This document shows positions 10,024-20,332 of a DNA stretch of 43,785 nucleotides, in pieces. Source of the DNA: CAYMYN01 sp964394665 (GTDB taxonomy: Bacteria > Planctomycetota > UBA1135 > GCA-002686595); the NCBI GenBank assembly GCA_964394665.1, contig CAYMYN010000036.1:1-43785 (forward strand). The letters run 5' to 3'. Both the position numbers and the translations under genes were made by a program. Under the pieces are notes generated by a model. That model searched no databases. It was not told the DNA's origin and saw nothing but the letters and a program-made list of their open reading frames with translations. The stretch's first letter is position 1. Each line of letters opens with the position of its first letter.

Positions 10024-11060
10024 GCGCGTCCTTCCTCCAAGCGGGCGAGGCGCCCTTCGAGCGCCCGCAGTCGTTCCAGGAGCTCGGGCACGCGGCGCGC
10101 GGCCGCGACGCTGCGCAGGGCCTCCGATCGCGGGCGCGCCGGCCAGCCGGCCCAGTCCTCGCCGGGCGGGACGTCGCCGAAGACTCCGGCCTGCCCGCCC
10201 ACCCTGGCGCCGGCGCCCACGGTCAGGTGCCCCCCGGCGCCAGCCTGCCCGGCGAGCACCGCCCGCCGGCCGACCCGCGTCGTGCCGGCGAGCCCCACCT
10301 GGGCGCACAGGAGCGCGCCCTCCTCGAGCACGCAGTTGTGGCCCACCTGCACCAGGTTGTCGATCTTGACCCCGTCGGCGATGCGCGTCGCGCCGAAGCG
10401 CGCGCGGTCGATGGTGGTGTTGGCGCCGATCTCGACGTCGTCGCCGACGCGCACGGTGCCGCACTGGGGCACCTTGGTCCAACCGGCCTCGCTCGGATCG
10501 AAGCCAAAGCCCTCCGCGCCGAGGACGCAGCCCGCGTGCAGGGTGCAGCGCTCGCCCAGGACCACGCGGGGGTAGAGCACGACCCGGGGATGGAGCACGC
10601 TGCCGGCGCCGACCACGCAGTCGCGGCCGACGTGGACGCCGGCCAGCAGCACGGCGCCGGCTTCCAGGCGCGCTCCCGCTTCGATCACGCACAGCGGCCC
10701 GACGTGGACGCCCTCACCCAGCGTGACGCCGGGGGCGATCACGGCCGTGGGATGCACCCCGGGGAGCGCCGGCGGGTCGCTGGGGGCGAAGAGTTGGACG
10801 AGGGTGCTGAAAGCCCTCCCGGGGCGGTCGCAGCGCAGCAGCGCGAGGTCGGCGCGGTCGCAGGCGGCGTCGCGCGCGAGCACCACGCCGGCCGCGCGGG
10901 TCGTGCGCAGTTGGGCGGCGTAGCGCGCGTCGGCCAGGAAGCTGATCTCCCGCTCGCCCGCCTCGTCCAGGGGCGCCGGGCCGTCGACGGGGCGCGTGCC
11001 GTCCCCCTCGAGGGTGGCGCCCACGAGGGCGGCGAGTTCGGCCAGGGTGCGGGGGGGCAT
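10020..11060 (-). CDS. lpxD: UDP-3-O-acylglucosamine N-acyltransferase LpxD
   Basis: Third lipid A step, adding the N-linked hydroxyacyl chain. 346 residues from the ATG at 11058-11060 (MPPRTLAELAALVGA), chosen because it aligns with the family N-terminus; an upstream in-frame ATG at 11123 would add 21 unlikely residues. The N-terminal uridine-binding domain covers about 1-100 and the left-handed beta helix the rest. The conserved KIDNLVQVGHNCVL stretch carries the catalytic His. The gene overlaps lpxC-fabZ by four bases and follows bamA by 108 bases, the common bamA-lpxD-lpxC/fabZ-lpxA order without an ompH/skp gene. It ends with a short helical tail. Confidence 0.95.
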   Translation of the reverse strand: MPPRTLAELAALVGATLEGDGTRPVDGPAPLDEAGEREISFLADARYAAQLRTTRAAGVVLARDAACDRADLALLRCDRPGRAFSTLVQLFAPSDPPALPGVHPTAVIAPGVTLGEGVHVGPLCVIEAGARLEAGAVLLAGVHVGRDCVVGAGSVLHPRVVLYPRVVLGERCTLHAGCVLGAEGFGFDPSEAGWTKVPQCGTVRVGDDVEIGANTTIDRARFGATRIADGVKIDNLVQVGHNCVLEEGALLCAQVGLAGTTRVGRRAVLAGQAGAGGHLTVGAGARVGGQAGVFGDVPPGEDWAGWPARPRSEALRSVAAARRVPELLERLRALEGRLARLEEGRA

Positions 11061-11168
11061 CGTCGGGGCGGCCGGAGCTCGGCCGGGGGGCGACATTCTC
11101 CCCCTCCCTCGGCGGGAATCCACCCCCCCCGCCCCACTCCCGGCCGGGAGGTCCCCGCTCCAGGCGGG

Positions 11169-13862
11169 TCAGCGGGTCGAGAGCGAGAAGGAGAAGGTCT
11201 GGCGCCGGTCCCCGTCGCCCTTCTCCAAGGGGAACCCGAAGTTGAAGACCAGCGGGATCGGGAAGCTCAGGCCGATGCCGAAGCCGGCCGAGGCCCGCAC
11301 CTCGTCCAGGTCCAGGTCGAACGACTCGTCGCTCAGGATGCCCGCGTCGAGGAAGACGTGGGCGCGCAGCATCTCGATGCGGTCGAAGCCCCCCGGGCGC
11401 GTGATGGAGTGCAGCGGGTAGCGGAACTCGATCGTCGCCCGCGCCATCGAGAGGCCGCCGATGGTCGTGTCGCCCACGTTGGGACCCACGCCGCGGAAGG
11501 CGAAGCCGCGCAGGGTCGAGAGCCCGCCCAGGAAGAAACGCTCGGAGTAGGGGACGGTGTCCGCGTCCCCGTAGGGTTCGGCCACGCCCAGGCCGGCCGA
11601 GAGCAGGAAGCGCGAGCGCACCTCCTGGTCCGCCGGCCCCAGGGGCAGGTAGTGGTCGATCGAGAGCTCGCTCTTGACGAAGTCGTGGTCCTCGCCGAGC
11701 ACTCCGCCGTGGATCTCGTTGTTCCACTGGAAGAGCTGGCCCGAGCGCGGGTCGAGGAAACGGTCGAGGTTGCGGTAGCGCAGGTCGAGCAGCAGCGCGC
11801 TGAACTCCGAGCGACCTTCCTGGTCCTTCAAGGCCTGCGGCAGCGGGTCCGCGCCCACGTCCGAGATCTTCACCTGTTGCCAGGCGTAGCCCAGGAAGAA
11901 GGTCCAATCCTGGAGGAACTGGCGGCCGAATCGCACGCGGTAGCGCTCGCGGCGCTCGTCGTAGTCGCGGTAGCGCCGCTCGCGCAGGAGCGCCTCGACG
12001 TCGAAGCTCCAGCGGTCGAAGTGCTTGCGGAAGATGTCCGGCTCCTGGAAGAAGAGCCGCGCCGAGTCGATCTCGGTGCCCGGCGAGAACTGCAGCTCGA
12101 GGCGCTGACCCGCGCCGTGGAACGCTTCCTTGCGGTAGAACTCGCCGAACAGGCCCCAGAACGAATCGGGGGTGTCGCTGGCGTCGAAGTTGCGGATCCC
12201 CAGGGACAGGATGCCGAACAGGCCCGAGTTGGAGGACACGCCGCCGGCGATCTCGAAGTCGACCACGCGCCCCTCCTGGACCACGAACTCGAGGTCGACC
12301 CATTCGGGGTCCTCCGTGGGCACGAAGCGGTAGTAGGGGTCGCGGTGGTCGAGCGGGTTGCGGTCGTCCGAGAAGTACCCACTGGAGGTGACGCGGCGCA
12401 GCGAGTCCTGGATCTGGCGCAGGTCGGCGCGCTTGCCGGGCAACATGCTGACCTGGCGGCGCAGGACGCGGTCCTGGGTGTGCGTGGCGCCGCTGAAGCG
12501 CACCTCGCGGATCCAACGCTGGATGCCCTGCACCAGGACGTAGGTCACGCGGACGGTCTTGTTCTCGACGTCGTAGACGAGCTCCGGCGGGTCCTGGAAC
12601 GCGAACGAGTCGAGCTCGCCGAGGGTCGGGTGCGAGAGGTATCCGCGCTCGCCGTAGTGCAGGCGCAGCGCGCGTTGGTCGGCCTGGATGCGGGACTGCT
12701 CCAGAGCCATGCCCGGCGCGAGGACGAGCTTCGCGCGCAGCTCCTCCTCGGGGAAGACGAGCTCCGCGGGCAGCTCGCGGTAGCCGCGCGGCGCGCTCGG
12801 GTCGGCGACCCGCTCGACGGCCCGCAGCGCGAGGCTCTCCACGCGGTAAGGTTGGCCTTCGTCGACCACGACGTGCACCGTCACCCGGCTCCGGTCGGCG
12901 GAGAACTCGAGCTGGTCGAGCTCGACGACCGCGTCGAGGTAGCCGCGCGCCCGGTAGGTCTGGCGCATCGCAACCAGGTCGGCATCGAGCACCTCCTGGA
13001 CGAACGGCTTGCCGTTCCAGTTGAAGAGCGAGGGCCCCCGCAGTTGCACCTTGGAGAGGTGCCGCAGGCCGTCCTTCCAGAACAGGGCCCCCGTGTCGGG
13101 CAGGGCGCGGTTGCCGTGCACGACCAGCTCGCGCACGTGCACGCGCGGGCCCTCCTTGATCTCGAAGATGACGTCGCCGGGTTCGTCCGAGTCCTCGCCG
13201 CCGCGCACGACCTCGCGCACCTCGGCGAAGTAGTGACCCTTCTGGCGGTAGCGGTCGATCAGCCGCTGGCGGATGCGCGGCACCTCGGGCAGATAGACCT
13301 CGCGCCGCGCGCCCAGGCCGGCCCACTCGAGCAGTTCCTTGTTGGCGATGCGCTCGTTGCCGATGAAACGCGGCTCGAGGTCGCTGGGCAGCTCGCGCAC
13401 GACCAGCCGCAGGACGAGGCCCTCCTCCCGCTCCGAACGCCAGACCTGGGCGCGCACGTGGAAGGTGTCGAACAGACGCGCCAGGCCGCGGTCGACGCGC
13501 TCGATGTCGAGCGGCTCCCCCACCCGCTGCCCGAGGCCCGCGCGCAGTTGGGACGCGCTCCAGCGCCGGTTGCCCTCGACCTCGATCTCCACCACGGGGC
13601 GTCCCTGGTCGCCCGCCGTGACCGGGCGCTGGTCCGCGGGACCCTGCGCGGCGCCGCGCGGGGCCTGCGCCGCCGCGCCCGGGCCGAGGGCGAGCAGGAT
13701 GCACACCAGCGCGAGGCAGCGCCCGAGCCAGGAACGCCGCGGACCCTGGGCGCCGGGTCGCACGGGCGACTTGCCGTCCCCGGAGGCCGGTGCGGCGCGC
13801 GACGACAGCCCCAGGCGGCCGTGCCCGGAGCACTCATCGAGCCCTGTCCTCGGTGTCATCAC
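11169..13862 (-). CDS. bamA: Outer membrane protein assembly factor BamA (Omp85)
   Basis: 897 residues as drawn. It inserts beta-barrel proteins into the outer membrane. The N-terminal half contains successive POTRA-type units (first at about 88-165, then RYRQKGHYFAEV, RARGYLDAVVEL and further ones to about residue 500); the C-terminal part is a barrel with the lock motif GGLSTLRGFAFRG. A signal-peptide-like hydrophobic segment lies at residues 47-65 (RCLALVCILLALGPGAAA). That is deep for a signal peptide, so the true start may be an internal GTG at 13761-13763 (residue 34); the alternatives are GTG 13862 or ATG 13859. It starts 6 bases after dnaB stops. Finding it beside lpxD/C/A supports an LPS-type outer membrane. 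Confidence 0.93.
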   Translation of the reverse strand: MMTPRTGLDECSGHGRLGLSSRAAPASGDGKSPVRPGAQGPRRSWLGRCLALVCILLALGPGAAAQAPRGAAQGPADQRPVTAGDQGRPVVEIEVEGNRRWSASQLRAGLGQRVGEPLDIERVDRGLARLFDTFHVRAQVWRSEREEGLVLRLVVRELPSDLEPRFIGNERIANKELLEWAGLGARREVYLPEVPRIRQRLIDRYRQKGHYFAEVREVVRGGEDSDEPGDVIFEIKEGPRVHVRELVVHGNRALPDTGALFWKDGLRHLSKVQLRGPSLFNWNGKPFVQEVLDADLVAMRQTYRARGYLDAVVELDQLEFSADRSRVTVHVVVDEGQPYRVESLALRAVERVADPSAPRGYRELPAELVFPEEELRAKLVLAPGMALEQSRIQADQRALRLHYGERGYLSHPTLGELDSFAFQDPPELVYDVENKTVRVTYVLVQGIQRWIREVRFSGATHTQDRVLRRQVSMLPGKRADLRQIQDSLRRVTSSGYFSDDRNPLDHRDPYYRFVPTEDPEWVDLEFVVQEGRVVDFEIAGGVSSNSGLFGILSLGIRNFDASDTPDSFWGLFGEFYRKEAFHGAGQRLELQFSPGTEIDSARLFFQEPDIFRKHFDRWSFDVEALLRERRYRDYDERRERYRVRFGRQFLQDWTFFLGYAWQQVKISDVGADPLPQALKDQEGRSEFSALLLDLRYRNLDRFLDPRSGQLFQWNNEIHGGVLGEDHDFVKSELSIDHYLPLGPADQEVRSRFLLSAGLGVAEPYGDADTVPYSERFFLGGLSTLRGFAFRGVGPNVGDTTIGGLSMARATIEFRYPLHSITRPGGFDRIEMLRAHVFLDAGILSDESFDLDLDEVRASAGFGIGLSFPIPLVFNFGFPLEKGDGDRRQTFSFSLSTR

Positions 13863-13868
13863 GGCCGC

Positions 13869-15245
<1,377 letters not shown>

Positions 15246-15332
15246 CGTGCTCCACCGGGAGGATAGCCAGGTGCGACGCTCGCTCCAAGGCGCCGCGGCG
15301 CGGGCTCGGCGCGCCGTCCCAGGAAGACGATC

Positions 15333-15364
15333 GGCCCCCCGCGCTCCGGGGAGCGCGGGGGGCC
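15333..15364 (-). terminator. Strong GC hairpin between rplI and dnaB
   Basis: A perfect 14-bp inverted repeat (GGCCCCCCGCGCTC at 15333-15346 and its complement at 15351-15364) with a four-base loop lies 30 bases past the rplI stop. No T run follows on the minus strand, so it may be a weak or factor-assisted terminator, or an mRNA-stabilising or processing element between the ribosomal genes and dnaB. Confidence 0.6.
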
Positions 15365-15394
15365 GCGTGGAACGTCCGCGGGAGCGGAAGCGGA

Positions 15395-15865
15395 TCAGGA
15401 GGCGGCTTGCGCGCCTTCGGCCTGGATCTCCACGGTCAGCTCGGCGGAGTGGTCGCCGTGCACGTGGACGACCACCGGATGGCTGCCGACGGCTTTCAGG
15501 GGCCGCTCGAGGCGGATCGAGCTCTCCTCCACGCGGAACCCGTGCGGCAGGAGCAGCTCGGCGATGCGCGCCGCGCCGACCGAACCATACAGGTGGCCGT
15601 TGGCATCGGCCTTCTCGGTGGTGGTCAGCACCAGACCGGTGAGGGCCTTGGTGCGCTCGAGCACGTTCGCCAGCAGCTCCTGCTGTTGGAGCTGGTAGGC
15701 CGCGCGCCGGCGCTGGACGACGCGCTTGTTCTCCTCGGTGGCCTCGGTGGCGAGCCGCCGGGGGAAGAGGAAGTTGCGGGCGAAGCCCGGACGGACCTTG
15801 ACGACGTCGCCGACGATGCCGAGGTCCTTGACGGTCTCCCGCAGGAGCACTTCGTAGTCACGCAT
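15395..15865 (-). CDS. rplI: 50S ribosomal protein L9
   Basis: 156 residues. The N-terminal domain matches L9 (VLLRETVKDLGIVGDVVKV, then PGFARNFLFPRRLA), followed by the long connecting helix (about 40-75) and the C-terminal rRNA-binding domain with NGHLYGSVGAARIAELL. It starts 18 bases after rpsR in the usual rpsF-rpsR-rplI order. The only unusual point is a slightly extended Ala/Glu-rich C-terminal end. Confidence 0.97.
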   Translation of the reverse strand: MRDYEVLLRETVKDLGIVGDVVKVRPGFARNFLFPRRLATEATEENKRVVQRRRAAYQLQQQELLANVLERTKALTGLVLTTTEKADANGHLYGSVGAARIAELLLPHGFRVEESSIRLERPLKAVGSHPVVVHVHGDHSAELTVEIQAEGAQAAS

Positions 15866-15883
15866 GGGTGTGGACTCCGCGGA

Positions 15884-16099
15884 TCAGCCGACGAAGGGCA
15901 GGAGGCCGAGGTGCCGGGCGCGCTTGACCGCGTTCTTCAGCTCGCGCTGGCACTTGGTGCAGTACCCGGTGCGCTTGCGGGCCATGATCTGGCCCTGGGG
16001 CGTGAGGTACTTCTTGAGGTAGTCGGGGGCCTTGTAGTCCAGCGGCGGGTCCTCGCAGCCACGGCCGGTCTTGACCTTGCGATAGCGGGTGGTAGCCAT
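15884..16099 (-). CDS. rpsR: 30S ribosomal protein S18
   Basis: 71 residues, of usual length. The conserved core LDYKAPDYLKKYLTPQGQI and the basic C-terminal half (KRARHLGLLPFV) identify S18, which pairs with S6 on the small-subunit platform. Three Cys (positions 15, 47 and 50, the last two as CTKC) suggest a partial zinc-binding form. It starts 3 bases after rpsF stops, and no ssb gene lies between them, unlike many bacteria. Confidence 0.97.
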   Translation of the reverse strand: MATTRYRKVKTGRGCEDPPLDYKAPDYLKKYLTPQGQIMARKRTGYCTKCQRELKNAVKRARHLGLLPFVG

Positions 16100-16102
16100 G
16101 GC

Positions 16103-16612
16103 TCAGAAGTCCTCGGAGGCGCCAGCCCCCGAAAGCAGGTCGTCGTCGTCCTCGAACAGCTCGTCGTCCCCGCGCGGCCGCCGCGGACGGCGCTCGCGGC
16201 CCTCGTCGAAGTCGAACTCGGCGCTGGATGCGGCGTCGGGCTCGCGGAAGTCGTCGTCCGGGGGGGGCGGGACGGTGAAGTCGGCCGCCATCTCGGCCGC
16301 CGACAGCTCGAGTTCCTTCTCGGGGACCGCGGGGGTCGAGAGGATCAGGTAGCGCAGGACCTTCTCCGACAGGTCGAAGTCGCGGCGCACGGTCTCCGCG
16401 CTGGCCGGCGGCAGCTCGTAGTAGCAGAGCAGGTAGGTCGCGCGGTTCTTCTTGCGGATCGGGTAAGCGAGTCGCCGCTCGTCCCAGCGACGCACGCTCT
16501 TGATGGTCCCCCCGTGTTTCTCGAGGGTGCCCGTCACCAGCGCCTTGGCGCTCGTCCAGTCGCTCCTCACGACGTCGTTGTCGATGAGGAACATGCCTTC
16601 GTACAGCTTCAC
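16103..16612 (-). CDS. rpsF: 30S ribosomal protein S6 with acidic C-terminal extension
   Basis: 169 residues, against about 95-135 in most bacteria. Residues 1-95 form the S6 ferredoxin-like fold (KLYEGMFLIDNDVVRS, RRLAYPIRKKNRATYLL). From about 96 onward the chain is a low-complexity, mostly acidic tail: a Pro/Asp stretch (114-121), a basic patch at 140-147 (RRPRRPRG), then Glu/Asp-rich residues (149-158). Charged S6 tails occur elsewhere (E. coli S6 is polyglutamylated), but this one is genetically encoded and long. It is 69 bases downstream of pth and heads the S6-S18-L9 group. Confidence 0.95.
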   Translation of the reverse strand: MKLYEGMFLIDNDVVRSDWTSAKALVTGTLEKHGGTIKSVRRWDERRLAYPIRKKNRATYLLCYYELPPASAETVRRDFDLSEKVLRYLILSTPAVPEKELELSAAEMAADFTVPPPPDDDFREPDAASSAEFDFDEGRERRPRRPRGDDELFEDDDDLLSGAGASEDF

Positions 16613-16681
16613 GTTCTTCTGCTTCTCCTGGTGGCGGACCCCGGGGGGCCCTGGTGTCTGCGGCGTGCTTCCTCCCCGGGT

Positions 16682-17290
16682 CTACCGGGGCGGATCGCCC
16701 GCCTGGTTCCAGCGGCTGTGGAACCGCGTCATGACCCCCTCGAGGTCGCCGCAGGTGAGCCAGTCGAGCAAGGCCTCGCTCGCTTGCGCGATCGAGATCT
16801 CCGCTTCGACCCGCTCCTGCGGCCCGAACCTCTCGAGGACCCAACGCGCCGCGTCGGTCCTCGGCCTCCCGATCCCCAGGCGCAGCCTGGGGAAGCGGTC
16901 GGTGCCGAGCGCCTGGATCAAGGATCGCATCCCGTTGTGGCCGCCCGCGCCGCCGTGGGGTCGCAGGCGCAGCTTCCCGAGCTCGAGGTCGAGGTCGTCG
17001 TACACGACCAGCACCTCCTCGGGACCTGCCTGCAACCACTCGGCGAGTGGCGCGACCACGTGCCCGGAGCGGTTCATGAACGTCGAGGGTTTCACCAGGA
17101 GCGCGTCCGGGTCGTGCAGGCGGGCCCACACGAACTCTCGCGGTCCCGGATAGCCCTCGAGGCTCCGGGCGGATCGAAAGAGCGCGCCCTCGTGCAGCGC
17201 GAGGTGGTCCAGCACGTGGAACCCGATGTTGTGGCGGGTCCACTCGTACTCGGGGCCGGGGTTGCCCAGTCCGACGACGAGCCTGGTCAC
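16682..17290 (-). CDS. pth: Peptidyl-tRNA hydrolase
   Basis: Recycles peptidyl-tRNAs released from stalled ribosomes. 202 residues from the GTG at 17288-17290, which gives the family N-terminus TRLVVGLGNPG and places the catalytic His at position 20 (WTRHNIGF). A GTG at 17335 would add 15 residues with no family support. Other conserved motifs: KPSTFMNRSG, VYDDLDLELG and GGAGGHNGMRSL. It follows rplY by 125 bases; the rplY-pth pairing is common in bacteria. Confidence 0.95.
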   Translation of the reverse strand: MTRLVVGLGNPGPEYEWTRHNIGFHVLDHLALHEGALFRSARSLEGYPGPREFVWARLHDPDALLVKPSTFMNRSGHVVAPLAEWLQAGPEEVLVVYDDLDLELGKLRLRPHGGAGGHNGMRSLIQALGTDRFPRLRLGIGRPRTDAARWVLERFGPQERVEAEISIAQASEALLDWLTCGDLEGVMTRFHSRWNQAGDPPR

Positions 17291-17375
17291 GGTCGCTGCG
17301 CGGGGGAACGGTCCCCGGGGGCCTCGGACGGCCACCGGGGGCGGAACAGTCTACGGTCGGGACGGGCGAGCGCCA

Positions 17376-17401
17376 GCCCCGGTCCCCACGGGGCCCGGGG
17401 C
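17376..17401 (-). terminator. Hairpin downstream of rplY
   Basis: An inverted repeat of 12 bases per arm with one mismatch (GCCCCGGTCCCC and GGGGCCCGGGGC) and a two-base nominal loop lies 15 bases past the rplY stop. There is no T run. It could attenuate transcription between rplY and pth. Confidence 0.4.
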
Positions 17402-17415
17402 CGGTCCGCGCCGGA

Positions 17416-17994
17416 TCAGACGGGCGGGGCCTCGCCCTCGGCCTCGGGGGCGCGCTCCTCGCCGTGGGCGCTGATGATCGTCGCCACCGGGGTCTCGGGG
17501 TCGATCGCCAGCTTGACGCCCTCGGGCAGGATCAGGTCCTTGGCCCGGATCGTCGTGCCGACCTCGAGCCCACCGACGCGCACCTCGATGTCGTCCGGGA
17601 TCTTCGAGGGGATCGACAGGATGCGTACGTGGTGCAGGACGTGGTTCACGACGCCCAGCGGCGTGCCGCTGAAGAGCAGGTCGACGTCCGACTCGGTCTC
17701 CACGCCGCGCACGACGCGCTTGAACTCGACGTGCACGATGCCGTCGCCGAAGGCGTCCCACTGCAGCTCGCGCACCACGGCCGACTCGGTGCGGCCGCCG
17801 AAGTCGATGTCGTAGAGGTGGACGTGCTTGCGTCGGGTCGTGAGGAACTCGCGCTCGTCGATGCTGAAGTCGACGTGCGAGCCATCGTTCGACTGCAGAT
17901 TGGCCGGGATGCGCCCGGCCGCGCGCAGCCCGCGAGCGTTGTGCGAGCCGAGCTTGTCCCGCAGTTGGGCCTGGATGGTGGCACTCTGGGCCAT
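17416..17994 (-). CDS. rplY: 50S ribosomal protein L25, general stress (Ctc/TL5) form
   Basis: 192 residues; binds 5S rRNA. This is the two-domain Ctc/TL5 form: an N-terminal L25 beta barrel (about 1-92, with LRAAGRIPANL) and a C-terminal beta domain (about 97-180, with HVEFKRVVRG, IPDDIEVRVGGLEVG and DLILPEGVKLA), then a short acidic tail. It lies 24 bases downstream of prs in the glmU-prs-ctc-pth order familiar from Bacillus. Confidence 0.95.
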   Translation of the reverse strand: MAQSATIQAQLRDKLGSHNARGLRAAGRIPANLQSNDGSHVDFSIDEREFLTTRRKHVHLYDIDFGGRTESAVVRELQWDAFGDGIVHVEFKRVVRGVETESDVDLLFSGTPLGVVNHVLHHVRILSIPSKIPDDIEVRVGGLEVGTTIRAKDLILPEGVKLAIDPETPVATIISAHGEERAPEAEGEAPPV

Positions 17995-18018
17995 GGTTCT
18001 TCGATCTCCGTGGGGTGT

Positions 18019-19008
18019 CTAGCTACCCGTGGCCGCCTGGACCCGGGACTCCGACTCTTCTTCGAACAGCGAGCTGATCGACTCGCAGTGGTGGATGGCG
18101 TGGATGGCCTTGGCGAGCAGCGGCGCCACCGAGACCACCTCGAGGCGCTGGATCGCCGCGCTGTTGGCTTCCTGGGGGATCGTGTCCGTGACCAGGTAGC
18201 GATCCACGGGCGCGCCGTTCAGGCGCTCGCGCGCCGGGCCGCAGAACACGCCGTGCGTCGCGGCGACGATGATCTGCTGAGCACCGTTCTGACGCAGGAT
18301 GCGCGCGGCCTCGCTGATCGAGCCGGCGGTCGAGATCATGTCGTCGACGACGATCACGTTGCGGTCCTCGACCACGCCGATCACGTGCTCGACCGCGATC
18401 TCCGAGCCCGACATGCGGCGCTTGTCGACGATCGCCAGCTCGGCGTTCAGAGCCTTGGCGTAGGAGCGGGCCATCTTGATGCCGCCCACGTCGGGCGTGA
18501 CGATGACCGGGTCGTCGATGCCGAGCTCGCGCAAGCGGTGCATCAGCACGGGCTTGGCGTAGAGGTGATCGACGGGGATGTCGAAGAAACCCTGGATCTG
18601 GGCCGCGTGCAGGTCGACGGTCAGGACCCGGTCGGCGCCCGCGCCGACCAGGGTGTTCGCCACGACCTTGGCGCTGATCGGCACGCGCCCCTCGTCCTTG
18701 CGGTCCTTGCGCGCGTAGCCGAAGTACGGCATCACGGCCGTGATGCGGCCGGCGCTCGAGCGCTGCAGCGTGTCCAGGATCAGGAGCAGCTCGGCCCAGG
18801 ACTCGTTGACCGGCGTGCAGGTGGGTTGCAGCACGAAGCAGTCGGTGCCGCGCAGGTCGTCCAGGACCTTGATGTCGATCTCGCCGTCGGGGAAGCGACC
18901 GACGTGCGCGCGGGCCAGGGGGATGCCCAACTCACGCGAGATCGCGCGCGCCAACCCGGGGTGGGACGTGCCCGCGATGAGGGTGATCTTCTCGCTGTAG
19001 AGCGCCAT
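18019..19008 (-). CDS. prs: Ribose-phosphate pyrophosphokinase
   Basis: Makes PRPP from ribose 5-phosphate and ATP for nucleotide, His and Trp synthesis. 329 residues, full length. Conserved motifs: VGRFPDGEIDIKV near the N-terminus, the Mg-ATP-binding RGTDCFVLQPT region, MPYFGYARKDRKD, VDLHAAQIQGFFDIPVDHL, and the PRPP loop VIVVDDMISTAGS. A C-terminal tail of about 15 polar residues is extra. It starts 4 bases after glmU stops, so the two are cotranscribed. Confidence 0.97.
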   Translation of the reverse strand: MALYSEKITLIAGTSHPGLARAISRELGIPLARAHVGRFPDGEIDIKVLDDLRGTDCFVLQPTCTPVNESWAELLLILDTLQRSSAGRITAVMPYFGYARKDRKDEGRVPISAKVVANTLVGAGADRVLTVDLHAAQIQGFFDIPVDHLYAKPVLMHRLRELGIDDPVIVTPDVGGIKMARSYAKALNAELAIVDKRRMSGSEIAVEHVIGVVEDRNVIVVDDMISTAGSISEAARILRQNGAQQIIVAATHGVFCGPARERLNGAPVDRYLVTDTIPQEANSAAIQRLEVVSVAPLLAKAIHAIHHCESISSLFEEESESRVQAATGS

Positions 19009-19012
19009 TCGG

Positions 19013-20332
19013 TCAGCCCTCCTGCTGGTCCGGTCCAGGTTGTCGTCGACCCGCCGCGCTGACGCTGCGCAGGCGTCGGGCGGGCACCCCCACCCAAGTC
19101 TCGTCGGGTCCCACGCCCGCCGCGCGGGTCACGACGGCGCCCGCGCCGGTGACGGAGCGCGCGCCGAGCTCGTTGGGCGCGACCACGATCGTCCCGCTGC
19201 CGACGAAGGCGCCCGCCCCCACCGTGCAGCGGTGCTTGGCGACCCCGTCGTAGTTGGCGAAGATCGTCCCGGCCCCGATGTTGACCTCGGCGCCGATGTC
19301 GGCGTCGCCCAGGTAGCTGAGGTGCTTGGCCTTGGCGTGCCGCCCGACGCGCGAGTTCTTGCACTCGGTGAAGTTGCCGATCTCGGCGCCGTCCTCGAGC
19401 ACGGTCCCCGCGCGCAGGTGCGTGAAGGGCCCGACCTCGCAGCCCGCGCCGATGCGCACCCCGGCGCGGATCACGGTGCACGGCAGGACGCGCGTGCCGG
19501 CGCCGATCTCGACGCCGTGGTCGATGTAGGTGCTGGCGGGGTCCTCGATCTGCACCCCGCGCTCGAGATGACCCTCGAGGATGCGGGCCTGGATCGCCCA
19601 GCGGGCCTCGGCCAGGTGCGCCAGGTTGTTGACCCCGATGACCTCGTCGGGGTCGGCGACCTCGAGCACCTCGACCGGCCGGCCGGCGCGCACGAAGGTC
19701 TCGACGACGTCGGTGAGGTAGAGCTCGCCCTGGGCGTTGTGCGGCGTGAGCGCGGCGAGGGCCGGGCCCAGGAGGTGCCCGGGAAAGGCGTACACCCCGG
19801 CGTTGACCTCGGAGATGGCGCGCTGGTCGGGGTCGGCGTCGCGCTCCTCGACGATGCGCGCCAGCCGCCCGCGTTCGTCGCGCAGGATGCGCCCGAAACC
19901 GCGCGGATCCTCGACCTCGGCCGAGAGCAGGGCCAGGGCCTCGGGGCCGGCCTCGGCGCGGGCCGCGACCAACTCGCGCAGCGTCTGCGCTTCGAGCAGG
20001 GGCATGTCGGCGTACAGCACGACGACCGTGCCGGGGTCGGTCCCCCACTCGGCCGCGGCGGCCTGCACGGCGTGGCCCGTGCCCAGGGCCCGTTCCTGGA
20101 CCGCGAAGCGCACGCGCTCCGCGCCGGGCTCGGCGCGCACCGCCGCGCGCACCGCGTCGGCGCCGGGCGACACGACGACCAGGATCCGCTCGGGCTCGAG
20201 GGAACGGGCTTGATCGAGCACCCAGGCGATCATCGGTCGCCCGCAGAGCGGGTGCAGAACCTTGGGTAGCGCGCTCTTCATGCGCGTACCCTGCCCCGCC
20301 GCGAGGACGATGATGGTTTCGGCCCTAGCCAT
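19013..20332 (-). CDS. glmU: Bifunctional GlmU (GlcN-1-P acetyltransferase / UDP-GlcNAc pyrophosphorylase)
   Basis: Makes UDP-GlcNAc, the precursor for both peptidoglycan and lipid A. 439 residues, slightly short of the usual 450-460. The N-terminal uridyltransferase opens with IIVLAAGQGTRMKSALPKVL and shows EVNAGVYAF. The C-terminal left-handed beta helix begins near residue 250 and has the acetyltransferase motifs KAKHLSYLGDADIG (catalytic His) and NIGAGTIFANYDG, so both activities look intact. ATG start. It is the first gene of the long minus-strand run and shares the 426-base upstream gap with a divergent plus-strand gene. Confidence 0.97.
   Translation of the reverse strand: MARAETIIVLAAGQGTRMKSALPKVLHPLCGRPMIAWVLDQARSLEPERILVVVSPGADAVRAAVRAEPGAERVRFAVQERALGTGHAVQAAAAEWGTDPGTVVVLYADMPLLEAQTLRELVAARAEAGPEALALLSAEVEDPRGFGRILRDERGRLARIVEERDADPDQRAISEVNAGVYAFPGHLLGPALAALTPHNAQGELYLTDVVETFVRAGRPVEVLEVADPDEVIGVNNLAHLAEARWAIQARILEGHLERGVQIEDPASTYIDHGVEIGAGTRVLPCTVIRAGVRIGAGCEVGPFTHLRAGTVLEDGAEIGNFTECKNSRVGRHAKAKHLSYLGDADIGAEVNIGAGTIFANYDGVAKHRCTVGAGAFVGSGTIVVAPNELGARSVTGAGAVVTRAAGVGPDETWVGVPARRLRSVSAAGRRQPGPDQQEG

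Noticed and set aside
17291..17335. An upstream GTG start for pth
   Set aside because: It adds 15 residues not found in the family; the GTG at 17288-17290 gives the standard N-terminus and His20.
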